Positions 30,855 to 43,657 of a stretch of 64,000 nucleotides of DNA are shown in pieces. Both the position numbers and the translations under genes were made by a program. The stretch covers positions 1,054,001-1,118,000 of the forward strand of contig OZ251227.1 of the NCBI GenBank assembly GCA_965240325.2, in the 5' to 3' direction. Origin of the DNA: Rebecca billardiae RCC1528 (Eukaryota > Haptophyta). How positions within the stretch are numbered: position 1 is the stretch's first letter; the number at the start of each line of letters is the position of its first letter. The notes under the pieces were generated by a model, which saw only the letters and a program-made list of their open reading frames with translations, ran no database searches and had not been told where the DNA came from.

Positions 30855-31760
30855 ATGCGCCCGGCTGCGCCGGCAGTGTTCGCGCTCGCGGCGGTCCTCG
30901 GCGCGCCGCACTGCGCAGCGTTCGTTGCGCCGCGGCTGCCGAACGCAGCTCTCGCCTCTTCTCGCAAACTGCCGCGCGCACACGTGCGTGCTCGGCTTGG
31001 CTGGCCACGGGCAGCGCCAAAGGTGGCCGCAGAGCCCGTGGAGCCGCAGCCCAAGCCCCTCGCCAGTCGCAACGCGGTGTACGGTAAGCTGTGGGTGCTG
31101 CTGGTCATATTCGCGTTCGGGCTGGCGCCAGGCAGCTTTGGTGACCCCGCGGATACCGAGCTCCTGCAGAAGTTCATCGCCAACCCGACGTCTCCGTCTG
31201 CCGCCGGGGTCAACGAGCTCTACTACTTCATCTTCAACCTGTTCGCCGTGGTGCCTCCAGCTCTCGGCGCCCTGATCCTCCCGGGCTCGCGTGGGCAGCG
31301 GGTTCCCTCCTGGCCGTTCGCCGCGGCGTCGCTCGGCCTGGGCTACTTTGCCATTGGCCCGCTCATGACGCTGCGCACCCCGCGACAGGCGGTCGGCGTG
31401 GAGGGCGACTTTCCTGCGCGCGGGATCGTCGAGTCCAAGCCGTTCGCGTTGGGCTTGCTGCTCTTCACCCTCGTGCTACCCTTCTCGTCGGAGCTACTCG
31501 CCGTCGACAACTGGCCAGCCGTGCTCACCGGCTTCAAGGAGCTCTTCGACTCGTCGCGCTTTGTGTGCGTCTCTTGCCTTGACCTCTTCCTGCTCAACTT
31601 TGTGGCCGCATCGCTCGTCGCCGAGGACGCAGAGCGGCGCGGCGTTTCCGACGCCGACGCCCGCAAGTATGAGCTTGCCGCCTACCTTCTTCCCGTCATC
31701 GGCTCCGTCGGCTGGATCGCGCTGCGGCCGGCGCTGATGAGCAGCGCGGACGACTCGTAG
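30855..31760 (+). CDS. plastid-targeted multi-helix membrane protein, function unknown
   Basis: 301 residues from ATG 30855 (MRPAAPAVFALAAVLGAPHC). The start is a signal peptide ending in an AAFVAP motif, which matches the ASAFAP-like cleavage site of red-type complex plastids, followed by a basic Ser/Ala-rich transit part (ALASSRKLPRAHVRARLGW). After the presequence come about six hydrophobic segments: YGKLWVLLVIFAFGLAPGSF, ELYYFIFNLFAVVPPALGAL, AAASLGLGYFAIGPL, PFALGLLLFTLVLPF, RFVCVSCLDLFLLNFVAASL and YLLPVIGSVGWIAL. The pattern resembles conserved plastid-membrane proteins of unknown function in algae and plants, but I cannot name the family. Single exon, divergent from the F-box/RCC1 gene with the shortest shared promoter in the window. 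Confidence 0.75.
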   Translation: MRPAAPAVFALAAVLGAPHCAAFVAPRLPNAALASSRKLPRAHVRARLGWPRAAPKVAAEPVEPQPKPLASRNAVYGKLWVLLVIFAFGLAPGSFGDPADTELLQKFIANPTSPSAAGVNELYYFIFNLFAVVPPALGALILPGSRGQRVPSWPFAAASLGLGYFAIGPLMTLRTPRQAVGVEGDFPARGIVESKPFALGLLLFTLVLPFSSELLAVDNWPAVLTGFKELFDSSRFVCVSCLDLFLLNFVAASLVAEDAERRGVSDADARKYELAAYLLPVIGSVGWIALRPALMSSADDS

Positions 31761-32292
31761 TCCGGTATGATTAATTAATCGGAATAAATGTTGTGCGAGA
31801 CGACGACGACCAGCAGGCAAAAAGATGATGATGTGCTCTGGCTATGCTGCGCTGTCGCATCGGCTCCCAGTCGGAGAGTTCGGACGACGACGTTTTTGTG
31901 ATTGTGGACGACGGTCGGGCGAGGCTGACGGGCGCTGCGGCGGCCTGGCAGCGCGCCGGCGAGGCCGCGGCCCGCGCAGCCTGTCTGCCTGAGCCCTCAG
32001 TCCACTAGTTAACAGTGACTGACTTCCTGCTTCCAGGCCTCGCAGGCGGACGGCTGAACGAATCTTCCGACGGCGCTATTGTACCATCGGCGACGGCTTC
32101 AATGCTTCATGGGCGGTGGTCAACAGTTGGCGGGCGTCGATCTCGCCTGCCTAAGTCACTCACACACGGCTCAGGCCCTGAGCTGTGTGCGTCTCTTACT
32201 ACCGTATTTTACGTTAGTAAATTGTAATCAGCATAGTTAACGCTCATGCCGCGCAGCAGCCAGCAGAATTGACCAACGGTCCACACGTCACC
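31761..32292. other. intergenic with dispersed repeat family E piece
   Basis: No gene seen. 32137-32230 carries ATCTCGCCTGCCT and later CTGAGCTGTGTGCGTCTCTT, the family E wording that recurs at 47600, 52340, 52575, 54187 and 57612, here upstream of the ZSWIM7 gene. Confidence 0.7.
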
Positions 32293-32841
32293 ATGGCGGC
32301 GGCGGCGGAGTCGGTGCCTTTCGCTGCTGCTTGCGACGGCGGGCGTGACGACCCAGACCCCGCGAACGGTAGCGGGCTCGTGCTCGCAGCAAGCGCTTCA
32401 TCCTACTGCGTCGCCAACGACATGAGCTCTGTGCCTGCATGGGCACTTGACACGATATGCGCCCGGGCACGACACGACGGCGCGCTCACGGACGAGTCGT
32501 TGAAACAGCTCAACATCCTGTTTGACCGCTCGCTGGTGTCCGCGCTCGACCTGGTCGATCACGCGACGATCACGCGCATTGCACTTGCGTCCTCGCCCAG
32601 CCGCGTATTCTGGAAGGTGCAGAGCACATCGAGCAACGTGTACCACTGCTTCTCGCGCTACTGCAGCTGCCAGTCGTTTGGGTACAAGGTGATCAGCCAG
32701 GGCGAGCACTTGCTGTGCAAGCATCAGCTCGCGGTGCGCCTCGCGGAGGCTCTCGGTGTGCAACGCGAGCAGACCCTCGCTGACGACGTATGGGGCGTCG
32801 AGCTGCTGCGGGGATGCGGGGAGGTGTGGCGGCCCGCGTGA
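32293..32841 (+). CDS. ZSWIM7: ZSWIM7/SWS1-like SWIM zinc-finger protein
   Basis: 182 residues from ATG 32293 (a start 24 bp upstream is also possible). The C-terminal half has the SWIM finger CxCx(15)CxH: C124, C126, C142 and H144 in RYCSCQSFGYKVI and LCKHQLAVRLAEAL. The block before it, LNILFDRSLVSALDLVDHAT, and SRVFWKVQ...YHCFSRYC match ZSWIM7 of animals and plants, where it pairs with RAD51 paralogues (Shu complex) in homologous recombination and meiosis. The N-terminal 50 residues are low-complexity and not conserved. Single exon with no neighbour of related function. The main alternative is another SWIM protein such as a MULE-type transposase finger, but the small size and upstream block favour ZSWIM7. 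Confidence 0.85.
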   Translation: MAAAAESVPFAAACDGGRDDPDPANGSGLVLAASASSYCVANDMSSVPAWALDTICARARHDGALTDESLKQLNILFDRSLVSALDLVDHATITRIALASSPSRVFWKVQSTSSNVYHCFSRYCSCQSFGYKVISQGEHLLCKHQLAVRLAEALGVQREQTLADDVWGVELLRGCGEVWRPA

Positions 32842-33233
32842 GCCGTCCCCACTCGCCGCGACCGCTGCACATGCCCGCAGTCGCAGAGGGGCGCATCATT
32901 CTGATCGAACACCGGACCGCTCGTGGCCACTGTGCGCCAACGGCTCAGGCCTTGTGACGGCTCAGTGTTGCACACGCATCAACGATGACCGCCCTCAGCA
33001 GCTGGCGGGCATTGCGGCCCGGCGGCCCACCCTGACCCAGGACTGGCCCGTTGCTGCTGCTTATGAACTCAGTACAGTCGTCACACTCTCGATCAGCCTA
33101 CTGTACAGTTCTTCCGGTAAAGTAACATACGGTTGCCGACGATGAGCCGGTGCGGTCGTCAGATTCCGTCGTCGTACCCGGCTGTGCCCAGCTCTCCATC
33201 CAGACACCTGGAACCGGCGGACGGGCAAGCAGG
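32842..33233. other. intergenic between ZSWIM7 and CobW genes
   Basis: 392 bp, both neighbours on plus. No coding or strong repeat signal seen. Confidence 0.5.
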
Positions 33234-35127
33234 ATGCCCTCAAAGCGCCCACGGGCGCCGCCTCGGGTGCACGGCGCCGGCGGGGAGAAGGTGCCGGTCG
33301 TGATCGTGACGGGCTTCCTCGGTGCTGGGAAGACAACTCTTATGGAGCACCTGCTGGCGAACGCGGAGGGACAGGTCATCGGTTGCGTCGTCAACGACCT
33401 TGCGGCAATCAACATCGACGCCACGCTCGTGGCTGAGGCGGCGAAGAAGACCGGCGCCGCGGGAGGCGGGCTGCATATGGTGACGCTCGAGGACGGCTGC
33501 ATCTGCTGCGAGCGCTCGGGGGACCTGTTGCCGTGCATCGACGAGCTTCTCGCGAGGAAGGCGTGCGGGCCGGACCGGAGGCCGTTCGATCTGATCCTGG
33601 TTGAGTGCACGGGAATGGCGGAGCCGTCGCAGATGCTGGCCTCCTTCTCGCGGCCCACATCGACGGCGAGGCACGTGCTCGAGGAGGTCTACCTCTCGTC
33701 CGTGCTTGCGATGATTGATGGCCCCGCGTTCGAGGCGCAGTATGATTCGCATGCACGGTGCGTTCGCGATGCGCGCTTTGTGCGAGCTTCGCGACGCGCG
33801 CTTCGCGCGAGCATGCGCCGCTGTGCACCAGCTCACGAGCATGCGCCTTGCCCTGCGTGCGCGTGTCCCGTGCAGATCGCGGATCGACAAGCACTGCATA
33901 GTCGACCTGCTCATGGCGCAAGTGGAGACAGCTGATCTCATCGTGCTGAACAAGGTGTGCGCGCGCGCGGCTCGACGCGCCCTGCCCAGAGGCCCCGAGA
34001 GCTCACGCACCGCCACCGCGCCTGATCACCTGTCCCCTCCCCACGGGTCGGCGCAGATGGATGGGCTGGACGAGCCTCGCGCCGACACGATCTACGAGAC
34101 TCTCGCCGCGCTCAATCCGCGCGCGGCGGTGCTGCGGACGAGCTACGCACGGCTTCCGCTCAGCGCGGTGCTCGGCGCGGGGCGGGAAGGCAATGGCAAG
34201 GGGTCAGGCTCTCCGCAGGAGAAGCGCGGGCGGGTCGCACCGGCCAGCGCGCCGCCCGGTACGCCCCTCGGGGAGAGCCTCCCTCGTCGGCTCAGGAGCG
34301 CGGTCAACAGCCTCGTGTTCGTGCGCGACCGGCCATTCCACCCGGAGCGGCTTTTGGAGCTCGTGGTTGGGCGGTTGCCCACGCGGCGGCAGGCGGGCGT
34401 TGCGCTGCGGACCGCGGACGAGCGGGCGGACGAGCTCGCGCGCAACCCGCTGTGCACCGTTCTCCGTTCGAAGGGATTCGCGTGGCTCGCGTCGCAGCCG
34501 GATGCTCGCTTCGCGTGGGCGTACGCCGGCTTCCACTTCCAGCTGCGTGAGCACGGCAGCTGGAGTGCGGCGGCAGAGCGGGAGGTGGTGGCGGGCTCGG
34601 CGGCGGCCGGCGGTGGCGATGACGCGCCCGACACTCTCGGAGCCTCCGACGCGCTCGAGAGCTTCTTCACGGGCACGCAGGGCGGCGCGCCGCGCGGTGT
34701 GCGTGCCGCCGACCCGCAGCAGCGGCTCATATTCATCGGCCTGGGCATGCCACTGGAGCGGGTCGAGGCGGCACTTGACGAGTGCTTGCTCACAGATCGC
34801 GAGATGGCCTACTTTTGCGCCGGCGCCGTCGCGCCACCCTCACCGGTCCGCGCGGACGACGAGCCAGTCGCCGAGGAGCACGCGAGCGCGGCGGCGGTCG
34901 AGCATGAGGTGCGCGTCTCGTCGCCCGCCATCGCCGCGGGTAGCGTTGCGTCGCCAGTGACCTCGGAGGATGACCGCCAGCCTACAACCCCTCGCCCTAC
35001 TAGGCACGACGTGGCGCCACCACCGTTGCCTGCGGCGAAGGCTTTGGACAAGGTGTGCGCGGTCCCGTCGTTGGCGCTGCAGCACAGCGGCGCCGCGCCG
35101 CTCATCAAGCCAGTCAAAGCGCCCTGA
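33234..35127 (+). CDS. CobW/COG0523 GTPase, three exons
   Basis: Exons 33234-33757, 33876-33954 and 34057-35127 join in phase (introns 118 and 102 nt; donors GTGCGT and GTGTGC, acceptors TGCAG and GCGCAG), 557 residues. G-domain: Walker A GFLGAGKT (27-34), the metal-binding CxCC in LEDGCICCE (C89, C91, C92), ECTGMAEP (124-131) and LNKMD created by the second splice. CobW C-terminal part: SLVFVRDRPFHPERLLELV and AYAGFHFQLREHGSW, then LIFIGLGMP.LERVEAALDECL. Family members are zinc or cobalt chaperones that load metal into enzymes using GTP. A 120-residue acidic, Pro-rich tail has no known match. Intron 1 is packed with short palindromes (GCATGC, CGCGCTT). Confidence 0.88.
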
Positions 35128-35364
35128 CTGACGCCTTGAGCTCCTGGGTACGGCCCTGCACTGCATTAGGGAGTGCCGACCCCGGCCGGGCAGGATCCGC
35201 GCCACGCCGGCGCGGCCGCCCGCGTCCGGGGGCCCGCGTGCCGCGCCGGTAGGCGGGCCGCGTGTGCCTCTGACAGACTTTCAGCTGTCAGAGCATAGAG
35301 TTCACGGACACGGACTCGCCTCGGCGGTAAGTTATTCTTATTTGTATATGATTCGTCCGACGAA

Positions 35365-36500
35365 TAATGACCGCGTTCCGCGGTCCTTTTCCGTAGAACG
35401 AACGTAGTTCGGGGCCCGCGGTGGCGGTGCACCCTCCGTCGCAGTCGTCTATTGACAGACCAGTTGCATGCCCGTACAACTAGACTCCAGCGGCGCGCCG
35501 CTGCGCCCCGCGGGCCCGGCGCCGGCGCCGCCGCGGGCGCGGGCCCATCGCAGCCGCCGGCGCGGCGCCCGGATTGTGTACAGGCGGATGCGACGAGGCG
35601 TGATCGACGAATGAGCGCGACTCCACGTGCACGCCAGGCCACGTGGAGCTGACAGCCAGGGAACACTGTGCCGTGTGCGGGGCCGCGGATTCGTTCGGGC
35701 CGCTGCTGCTGACCGCTCTGTCTGTTGTCACCGCGCGCCGCGGCAGCGCCAGGAGTAGTCAGTAGATGAATTGCACTGGTCCGAGTAGGGTTAGACCAGC
35801 GCCTGCGCGACGGCCGACAGGCGGGCGCGAGGCGTGATCGACGCATGAGCGCAACTCTATCTACGCGGAGCTGACAGCCAGAGGGAGCACTGTCTGTGTG
35901 TGCCGAGGTGCGAGGGCACCGGTGATCGTTATTTCGCGCGCCGCGCGTGCACTGCACGGGGTCACGGGGTGACACACCTCGGTCGGGCTCGGCACGCGTC
36001 GCAGAGGCACGGCCAGCTCTGGGGACGTCGCGCACCACCGTCGCCCGCGCCGCAGCTCGTCCTCCTAGGTCCGCCCGTCCAGCGCTGCAGACAGACTCGC
36101 CGGCGCGGGCCGAGAGTGAGTGCCGCAAAGCGGCTGCCAGCTGTTGGGCCGGGTGAGGAGGAGGGAGGGAGCTGGCCTGCGGGGCGCGTGGTGAAGTCGG
36201 TGATCAGTCGCGTCGCGCTCCCCCTGCCGATTGCGCCCTCGTCCTCCAGCACGGTGCGGACCTTGCGAACGAAGTTGTAGATCGACCATTTGGGCACGTT
36301 GTACTTCACCGCCGCAGAGGGCACGTCCTGCTCGTGCCTCACGACTGAGATGGCAGCAGCGATGCTCTGGAGCGTGCTCTTAGCCACCTTCTTCACTGCC
36401 CCGGATTCGAGCAGCACGTTCAATACGCGGCGAGCGCGGTCCTCGTCGGCGTCGCCAGCTGACGTGCTCGGCGTCGCCAGCTGACGTGCTCGGCATCATG
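35365..36500 (-). mobile_element. second copy of the helix-turn-helix element, N-terminus broken by a 22 bp duplication
   Basis: Reading leftwards, the frame matches the 18.2 kb element: STSAGDADEDRARRVLNVLL, then AAAISVVRHEQDVPSAAVKY, NVPKWSIYNFVRKVR and TDFTTRPAGQLPPSSS. A perfect 22 bp tandem duplication (36449-36470 and 36471-36492) shifts the frame just after the ATG near 36500. The left part (35495-35580 and 35365-35446) matches the end of the first copy including family D. The middle has about 100 bp direct repeats (about 35575-35680 and 35812-35915) where copy one has the USP-like part. No intact protein is possible from the first ATG. Confidence 0.65.
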
Positions 36501-36692
36501 TCCACGTGAGCGCAAAAAAGTGGCCTCGAGCCTGCTCAAGGCCTGCTCAAGTGCGCACAAGCCACAACTGGCTCGCCAGAGGGCAAAAGGCCAATAGCTA
36601 CTCCCAATTCCCGAAGGCTGATGATGAATACGCACACGTGCGCCTGATGAATGTCGATGATATTCTGCTCGACCCCGTAGCAGTCCATGAAC

Positions 36693-38863
<2,171 letters not shown>

Positions 38864-39089
38864 ATGTATGAAAACGAAGCGGTGCAAATGATGTTCTCCA
38901 GTAGTGGATACGACCCCGACGAAGCGATTTTATGCCTGCGTGACTACCATACAGCATATGAATCAGTAGTGAATACGACCCCGACGAAGCCAATATATAT
39001 CGGTTGGTTACTTCGCTGATCCCGTAAGGACGTGCAAAAATAGTCTCAAAGAAGCTGACGCTTGTATTGGACTTGTAACCGTCCTACTT

Positions 39090-39325
39090 CACACACGCCC
39101 GGCCGGCGGCCGTCCACGATTGATTAGGGGAATGTCGTGGGCGCGGTTTTTTTCTCCGTGATGCATCTGTAGAGAGGGTCTCAAAATTCGAAACTCGGTC
39201 TCCGCCAGCCCTAAAAATCGGCCCCCGCGTCCCTTTTTCTTGATCAAAGATCTTTTTGAAACGTGGTTCGGGCCCGCTGGTGCGGGCTCCACGCTGCGTG
39301 CTCCGCCCTGCACCGCGGGCCATAA
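39090..39325 (-). repeat. dispersed repeat family D, right-half copy, reversed
   Basis: The reverse complement starts ATGGCCCGCGGTGCAGGGCG and follows the 14.9 kb copy closely through the poly-A region. As in that copy, AT-rich DNA replaces the other half. Confidence 0.85.
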
Positions 39326-40504
39326 ACTTATTACGATTCAGTCCTGACGTCTGAAAAGTCCACTGCGTCTGTCGTCCGGTCTACGAGTCGATAACTCAGT
39401 ACGAGTTGACTACGACTGAATTCTGCGGCTAAGATTTAAAGACACAGGCACGAGGGCGCAGCTCTCCTGATTCGTCTGTCGAAGTACTGATTGGAGAGTG
39501 ATGGAGACAGAGGGTGTGAGCGCGTTGGCCACGGGTGAGGTAGTCGTCGCCGATGCTGATCACACGCAGCCAGTAGGTGCCCAGGGATGCCGCTGTAGTA
39601 TTTGCAAGCAGCTTCTTAGTTAGTAAACGGCTAATTAGGCGACTACTTTACTCAGTAGTTACAGTGAGTGAGTAATCCGAACCGTGTCGTATAATATTGA
39701 TGACTCGGTTGGCACCACTTTTCTCTGAGAACCGGGGCGGTAATTCACGGTTATTCAGAAATACACTAACACTAGACACTCACTCTTAGTCTAATGTCCG
39801 TCAGGAGAGAACTACAGAGTTCAGAGTTCAACAACTCCGAAGAATTGGCGTGTGTAATCAGATTTTTCAAGATGCTGCCGACCGTCAGACTCAGTCCGAA
39901 AGCCGTTTGGAGCAGTCACACTGTTGTCTGTGGGCTGGGGGCCGGCCCGGGGCGGCCGAGCAGTCGGAGCCGGAGGTGGAGCTTGAGGCTAAGCCTAAGT
40001 CAGCTCCGTGGCACCGCGGAGTCGTCGTCACGGTGCGGCAGTGGCGGAGGTTCGCCAAGTACTGTAGGCTTCCAAGTGCCTGGAGCCACGACACGGCGGG
40101 GAAGCGGCCTCGGCCGTCGGCGCGGCGTGGCGGCACTCGCTGATTTACAGCCCTGACAGCGGCGTCAGCCAGACTCAGTAGAGCGCAGGGCGCAGCGGCA
40201 CAGGTCGCCCGCACAGATCGAGCCGGCTTGTGATGACCGAACTGATGATGGTTATGACGATTATGAAACGAAAGATTCCTAGTGTAGTAGTGTGGGAGCT
40301 CCCGCGAATCCGGGATCGCGTGCACTTCATGATCTCATGATCAGGGTTTGACCAATATGAGCCTAACGAGCGATGAATCTCGCCGGCGAGGTTGATGAGT
40401 AACCGGAACCCACATTCCTAACCACCTGCGCATTTTGAGTTTCGGGGCTGAAGCTCATCCCAAACGCTTACCCGGGCGCGGCAGTCGTGCGCCTGTACTA
40501 CCCC
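39326..40504. other. repeat-bearing intergenic stretch
   Basis: 39432-39480 (GATTTAAAGACACAGG, then CTCCTGATTCGTC) resembles 12970-13015 in the Mutator-like element, so a fragment of a relative may lie here. A plus frame at 39850-40143 has no recognisable motif. No other gene seen before 40505. Confidence 0.45.
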
Positions 40505-43222
40505 ATGCGCAGGTCCTCGCGGGCATCTGACGGGTCAGACGACGAGGCTGGTCCGGCGCGCAGTGTGGGCAGGTTCCTGGGTGCTCCATCATCCGGTCTG
40601 CTCGCCACCCGCCGGTCGCTCGGGCGGCGGATCTGGCCATCGCGCGGATCAACGTCGACACTCCAGAGCGAGAGGCATGCGCCCGACCAGCGACCTTCAG
40701 CGCATGGGATGTCGAGGCCCTCAGCGCAGGGGATGTCGACGCGAAGCGAGCCACCACGGGCTCTACACGCGGCTGACACTGCTCCACTACAGTCGCAGTC
40801 GCACCGCAAAGTGAGCGACCGCGAGCCGATCTCCTCGACGGCGGCCGACCTCTCGGGCCCTCTCCACCTCCCAGAGTACGGCGCGGAGGAAGCTCTCGCT
40901 CCGGTTCGCCCGCCGTCGAACGCACAGGCGGCGAGGAGTGGCAGTGGTCGCAAGCCGACGCGGGGTGGCGGCGTGACGCCAGTCCTTCACGCGGCCCTGC
41001 GGCCCCTCAAGCCGTCGATGCCCGATCGAGACTGGGAAGGATCTGCGTCAGCGTGGCTGCAACGACCGCAGCTGGTGGCGCCCCCGCCAGCGTCGCGCAG
41101 CACGGGCGCAGACGCGGAGGCTCTGCGCGCGCAGCTCGTGATGCTGCGCTCCGAGCTGGCGACGGCGGAGGCGGAGGTCACGAGGCTCCGCGCGCACATG
41201 GGCGTGCCGCCAGCCGGCAGCGCGGGCTCTGTCTCGTCCGCCAGCCCTGTGCTCGGCGATGGCGCTGGCAGCGCGCCCTCTCCAACTGACGCGGCTGACC
41301 TCACGCGCGCCGACGAGCCCGGCCATCTCCGGGTACACGAGAGCGACCTGAGCCGCTCCGCCTCCTCCGCCCGCGCCCCGTGGCGTCTCTCCGGCAGCTC
41401 GCCGGCGCAGCGCGAGTTCATGGGCTCACTGGCCTCGCGACGCACGAGCGGCTCGCTCGCGCGCGACGTGTCCAACTCGCGGCCGACCTCGCCGCCGCTG
41501 CGCGAGCGCGTGATCTCGATCGCCTCGCGACGCTCCAGCAGCTCGCTTCCGCCGGGCGCACGCGAGTCGAGCTCATCGCCTGCCGCCAGGGGCAGCGGCA
41601 CTCCTCTGTTCGCCCGCGGCCGCCTCCAGCGCTCGCGCGACTCTGTCGACGCGGGCCGCAAGGACGGCGCCGGCGAGGGTCACACCCCGGGGTTGGGGAG
41701 GCCGCGCAACCGTAGCAACACGCGCCGACCCCGCCTCCTTCGCGAGCGTCGTAGAGCCAACGTGCGGCCGGCCAAGCTGGGCTGGGACGCCGGCGACGGC
41801 GGTGCGGACGGCAGCGGCGCCGCCGGGCACGAGGACGAGGAGGAGGAGGTGGAGGGCGGGCTGCCCTTCTCGCTCGGGCTGCTCACGCGCGTGCCGCTCG
41901 AGACGCGCTCGCCTTGGCGGCGGGACGTCGACCCGCGCACGCTCGTACCCTTTCTCAAGCTGAGCGAGGACGGGCGCTCGAGCGTGTGGCTCGCTCGGCA
42001 AGACAGCTCGACCGCTGCGCCGAGCGCGGGCCGGCTGCTCGTGCTCAAGATGTTCAGCGCGGCGCAGCTGATGGCGCGCGCGACGGGCGGTGAGGAGGCG
42101 CTCACGCCGATCCAGCACGTCACCGAGCACATCGCCGGGATGCAGGCCGTCGCGAGCGTGTGGCTCGAGCGCGATGCGCTCCGCGCGCTCAGCGGCCACC
42201 CATTTGTTGTCGGCGTCTGCGGCACGCGCGCCACCGCGCACTCGGCCATGCTCGCGTTCGAGCCGTGCCTCGGCGGCTCCCTCGGCGAGCGCGTGCGCGC
42301 GCACGGGCCGCTCGACGCGCGCGCCGCCGCGTTCCACGCCGCGGCGCTCGTGCTCGCCATCGGCGCCGTGCACGAGACGCTCGGCTGCGTCTTCAACGCG
42401 CTCACGCCCGACGCGGTCTTGATCGACGCGCAGGGCTGGCCGCGGCTGAGCAGCTTTGGCGCGCTCGCACGCGTGGCGATCGGTGCGGGCTCGGGCGCGC
42501 CGACGGGGCGCGTGCTCGACAGCGTCGACGTGAAGCAGCTCCGGGCCGCTGCTGACTTTGGCGCGCCTGAGCTGCTCGCGCCGCACGATCAGCGCGTGGG
42601 GCACACGACGCTCGCCTCGGCGGGCGGGGCCGGCGGCAGCAGCACCGGCATGGTTGGCGATGCCGAGCAGCGCGGCTACGGCGTCGCTGCAGACTGGTGG
42701 TCTGTGGGCGCGGTGCTCTTCTACGCGCTGGTCGGCAGGCCACCGCGCACGCCCTTGCGCCCACTCCCTGGCGCCGCTCCGCGGGCGCCGGACGGGGGGA
42801 AGGGGGTCGGCGCGGTGGTCTGGCCCCACGCGTACGAGCCCGAGCTCGCCCCGAGCGCGCGCTCGCTGCTCGAGGCGCTGCTACATCCGGACAGCGAGGC
42901 GCGGCTCGGCGCGCCGACCGCCGGCGGCGTGGCACGCGTGCGCGCGCACCCATTCTTCGCGCAGCATGGCGTCGACTGGGACGCCATGCTCGCGCGTGTC
43001 GGCGTGCGCCCGCCATGGCGGCCTGAGCTGCGCGGCCCAGATGACTACTCACTGTTGAAGCCCAAGGATCGGGCTGCGGCGGGTGCGCTTGGACCGGACA
43101 ACCGACCGGCGCATGCGCGCGACGGCGATGGTGAGGCAGCGGGCTGGCGGTCGCAGCTGGATGAGCTGTCATTGCCGACCGCCTTGAGCACGACATTTGC
43201 CGGCCTGTTCCACGGCTTTTGA
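40505..43222 (+). CDS. AGC-like protein kinase, predicted pseudokinase
   Basis: 905 residues from ATG 40505 (MRRSSRASDG). Residues 1-450 are disordered, Ser/Pro/Arg-rich, with a short coiled coil (RAQLVMLRSELATAEAEVTR). The kinase-like domain (about 470-830) keeps the beta-3 lysine in LLVLKMFS, an APE-like FGAPELL, DWWSVGAVLFYALVGRPP and an AGC-type end with RAHPFF. The catalytic loop reads VFNALTPDAVLID instead of YRDLKPENVLID, losing the catalytic Asp, the Lys and the Asn, and the DFG reads SFG. Three essential residues gone in an otherwise well kept fold means it almost certainly cannot transfer phosphate and instead works as a scaffold or allosteric partner (inference). One exon in the window; an upstream exon is possible. 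Converges on the metalloprotease gene. Confidence 0.8.
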   Translation: MRRSSRASDGSDDEAGPARSVGRFLGAPSSGLLATRRSLGRRIWPSRGSTSTLQSERHAPDQRPSAHGMSRPSAQGMSTRSEPPRALHAADTAPLQSQSHRKVSDREPISSTAADLSGPLHLPEYGAEEALAPVRPPSNAQAARSGSGRKPTRGGGVTPVLHAALRPLKPSMPDRDWEGSASAWLQRPQLVAPPPASRSTGADAEALRAQLVMLRSELATAEAEVTRLRAHMGVPPAGSAGSVSSASPVLGDGAGSAPSPTDAADLTRADEPGHLRVHESDLSRSASSARAPWRLSGSSPAQREFMGSLASRRTSGSLARDVSNSRPTSPPLRERVISIASRRSSSSLPPGARESSSSPAARGSGTPLFARGRLQRSRDSVDAGRKDGAGEGHTPGLGRPRNRSNTRRPRLLRERRRANVRPAKLGWDAGDGGADGSGAAGHEDEEEEVEGGLPFSLGLLTRVPLETRSPWRRDVDPRTLVPFLKLSEDGRSSVWLARQDSSTAAPSAGRLLVLKMFSAAQLMARATGGEEALTPIQHVTEHIAGMQAVASVWLERDALRALSGHPFVVGVCGTRATAHSAMLAFEPCLGGSLGERVRAHGPLDARAAAFHAAALVLAIGAVHETLGCVFNALTPDAVLIDAQGWPRLSSFGALARVAIGAGSGAPTGRVLDSVDVKQLRAAADFGAPELLAPHDQRVGHTTLASAGGAGGSSTGMVGDAEQRGYGVAADWWSVGAVLFYALVGRPPRTPLRPLPGAAPRAPDGGKGVGAVVWPHAYEPELAPSARSLLEALLHPDSEARLGAPTAGGVARVRAHPFFAQHGVDWDAMLARVGVRPPWRPELRGPDDYSLLKPKDRAAAGALGPDNRPAHARDGDGEAAGWRSQLDELSLPTALSTTFAGLFHGF

Positions 43223-43657
43223 TCGTCGATGAATAATACTGCTGCTACTCTATTCGCAGTGACGACCGGAGTCGCAGAGACTCATTAGCACGACTCATCA
43301 CGAGTCTGCTGCACACTGACACTGTGACTACTGTGAGACGCGATGACTCTGATACGACAGGTTCAGTGCCGAGTCAGTTCGGGCTGCTGACGGCGGCCCA
43401 AGTCACAAGTGCCGGCAGCGCGCAGCCTCGGGGCCTGGCTCTTGAGTCTTGCTCAAGTGCGCGCGTCGATCTGCTGCGCAGGCCTCTATAGGCTCTACTC
43501 TGTATAGTTCCACGGCGCGCTTTATTTTGTGATGACGATAGTAGATCGGACGATACGTCGTCGTAACAATGATGACTCGATCATCGTCGTCGATGAACTG
43601 CGTACGACGATTCGCAGTGGTACTCTGATGAGTGATCTGTGATGCTCACTGATACTG
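43223..43657. other. intergenic between convergent genes
   Basis: 435 bp between the pseudokinase stop and the metalloprotease stop. No features beyond AT-richer composition. Confidence 0.6.

Noticed and set aside
35166-36128. 320-residue minus-strand open frame
   Set aside because: It crosses repeats and family D without recognisable domains and conflicts with the HTH frame shared by the two element copies.
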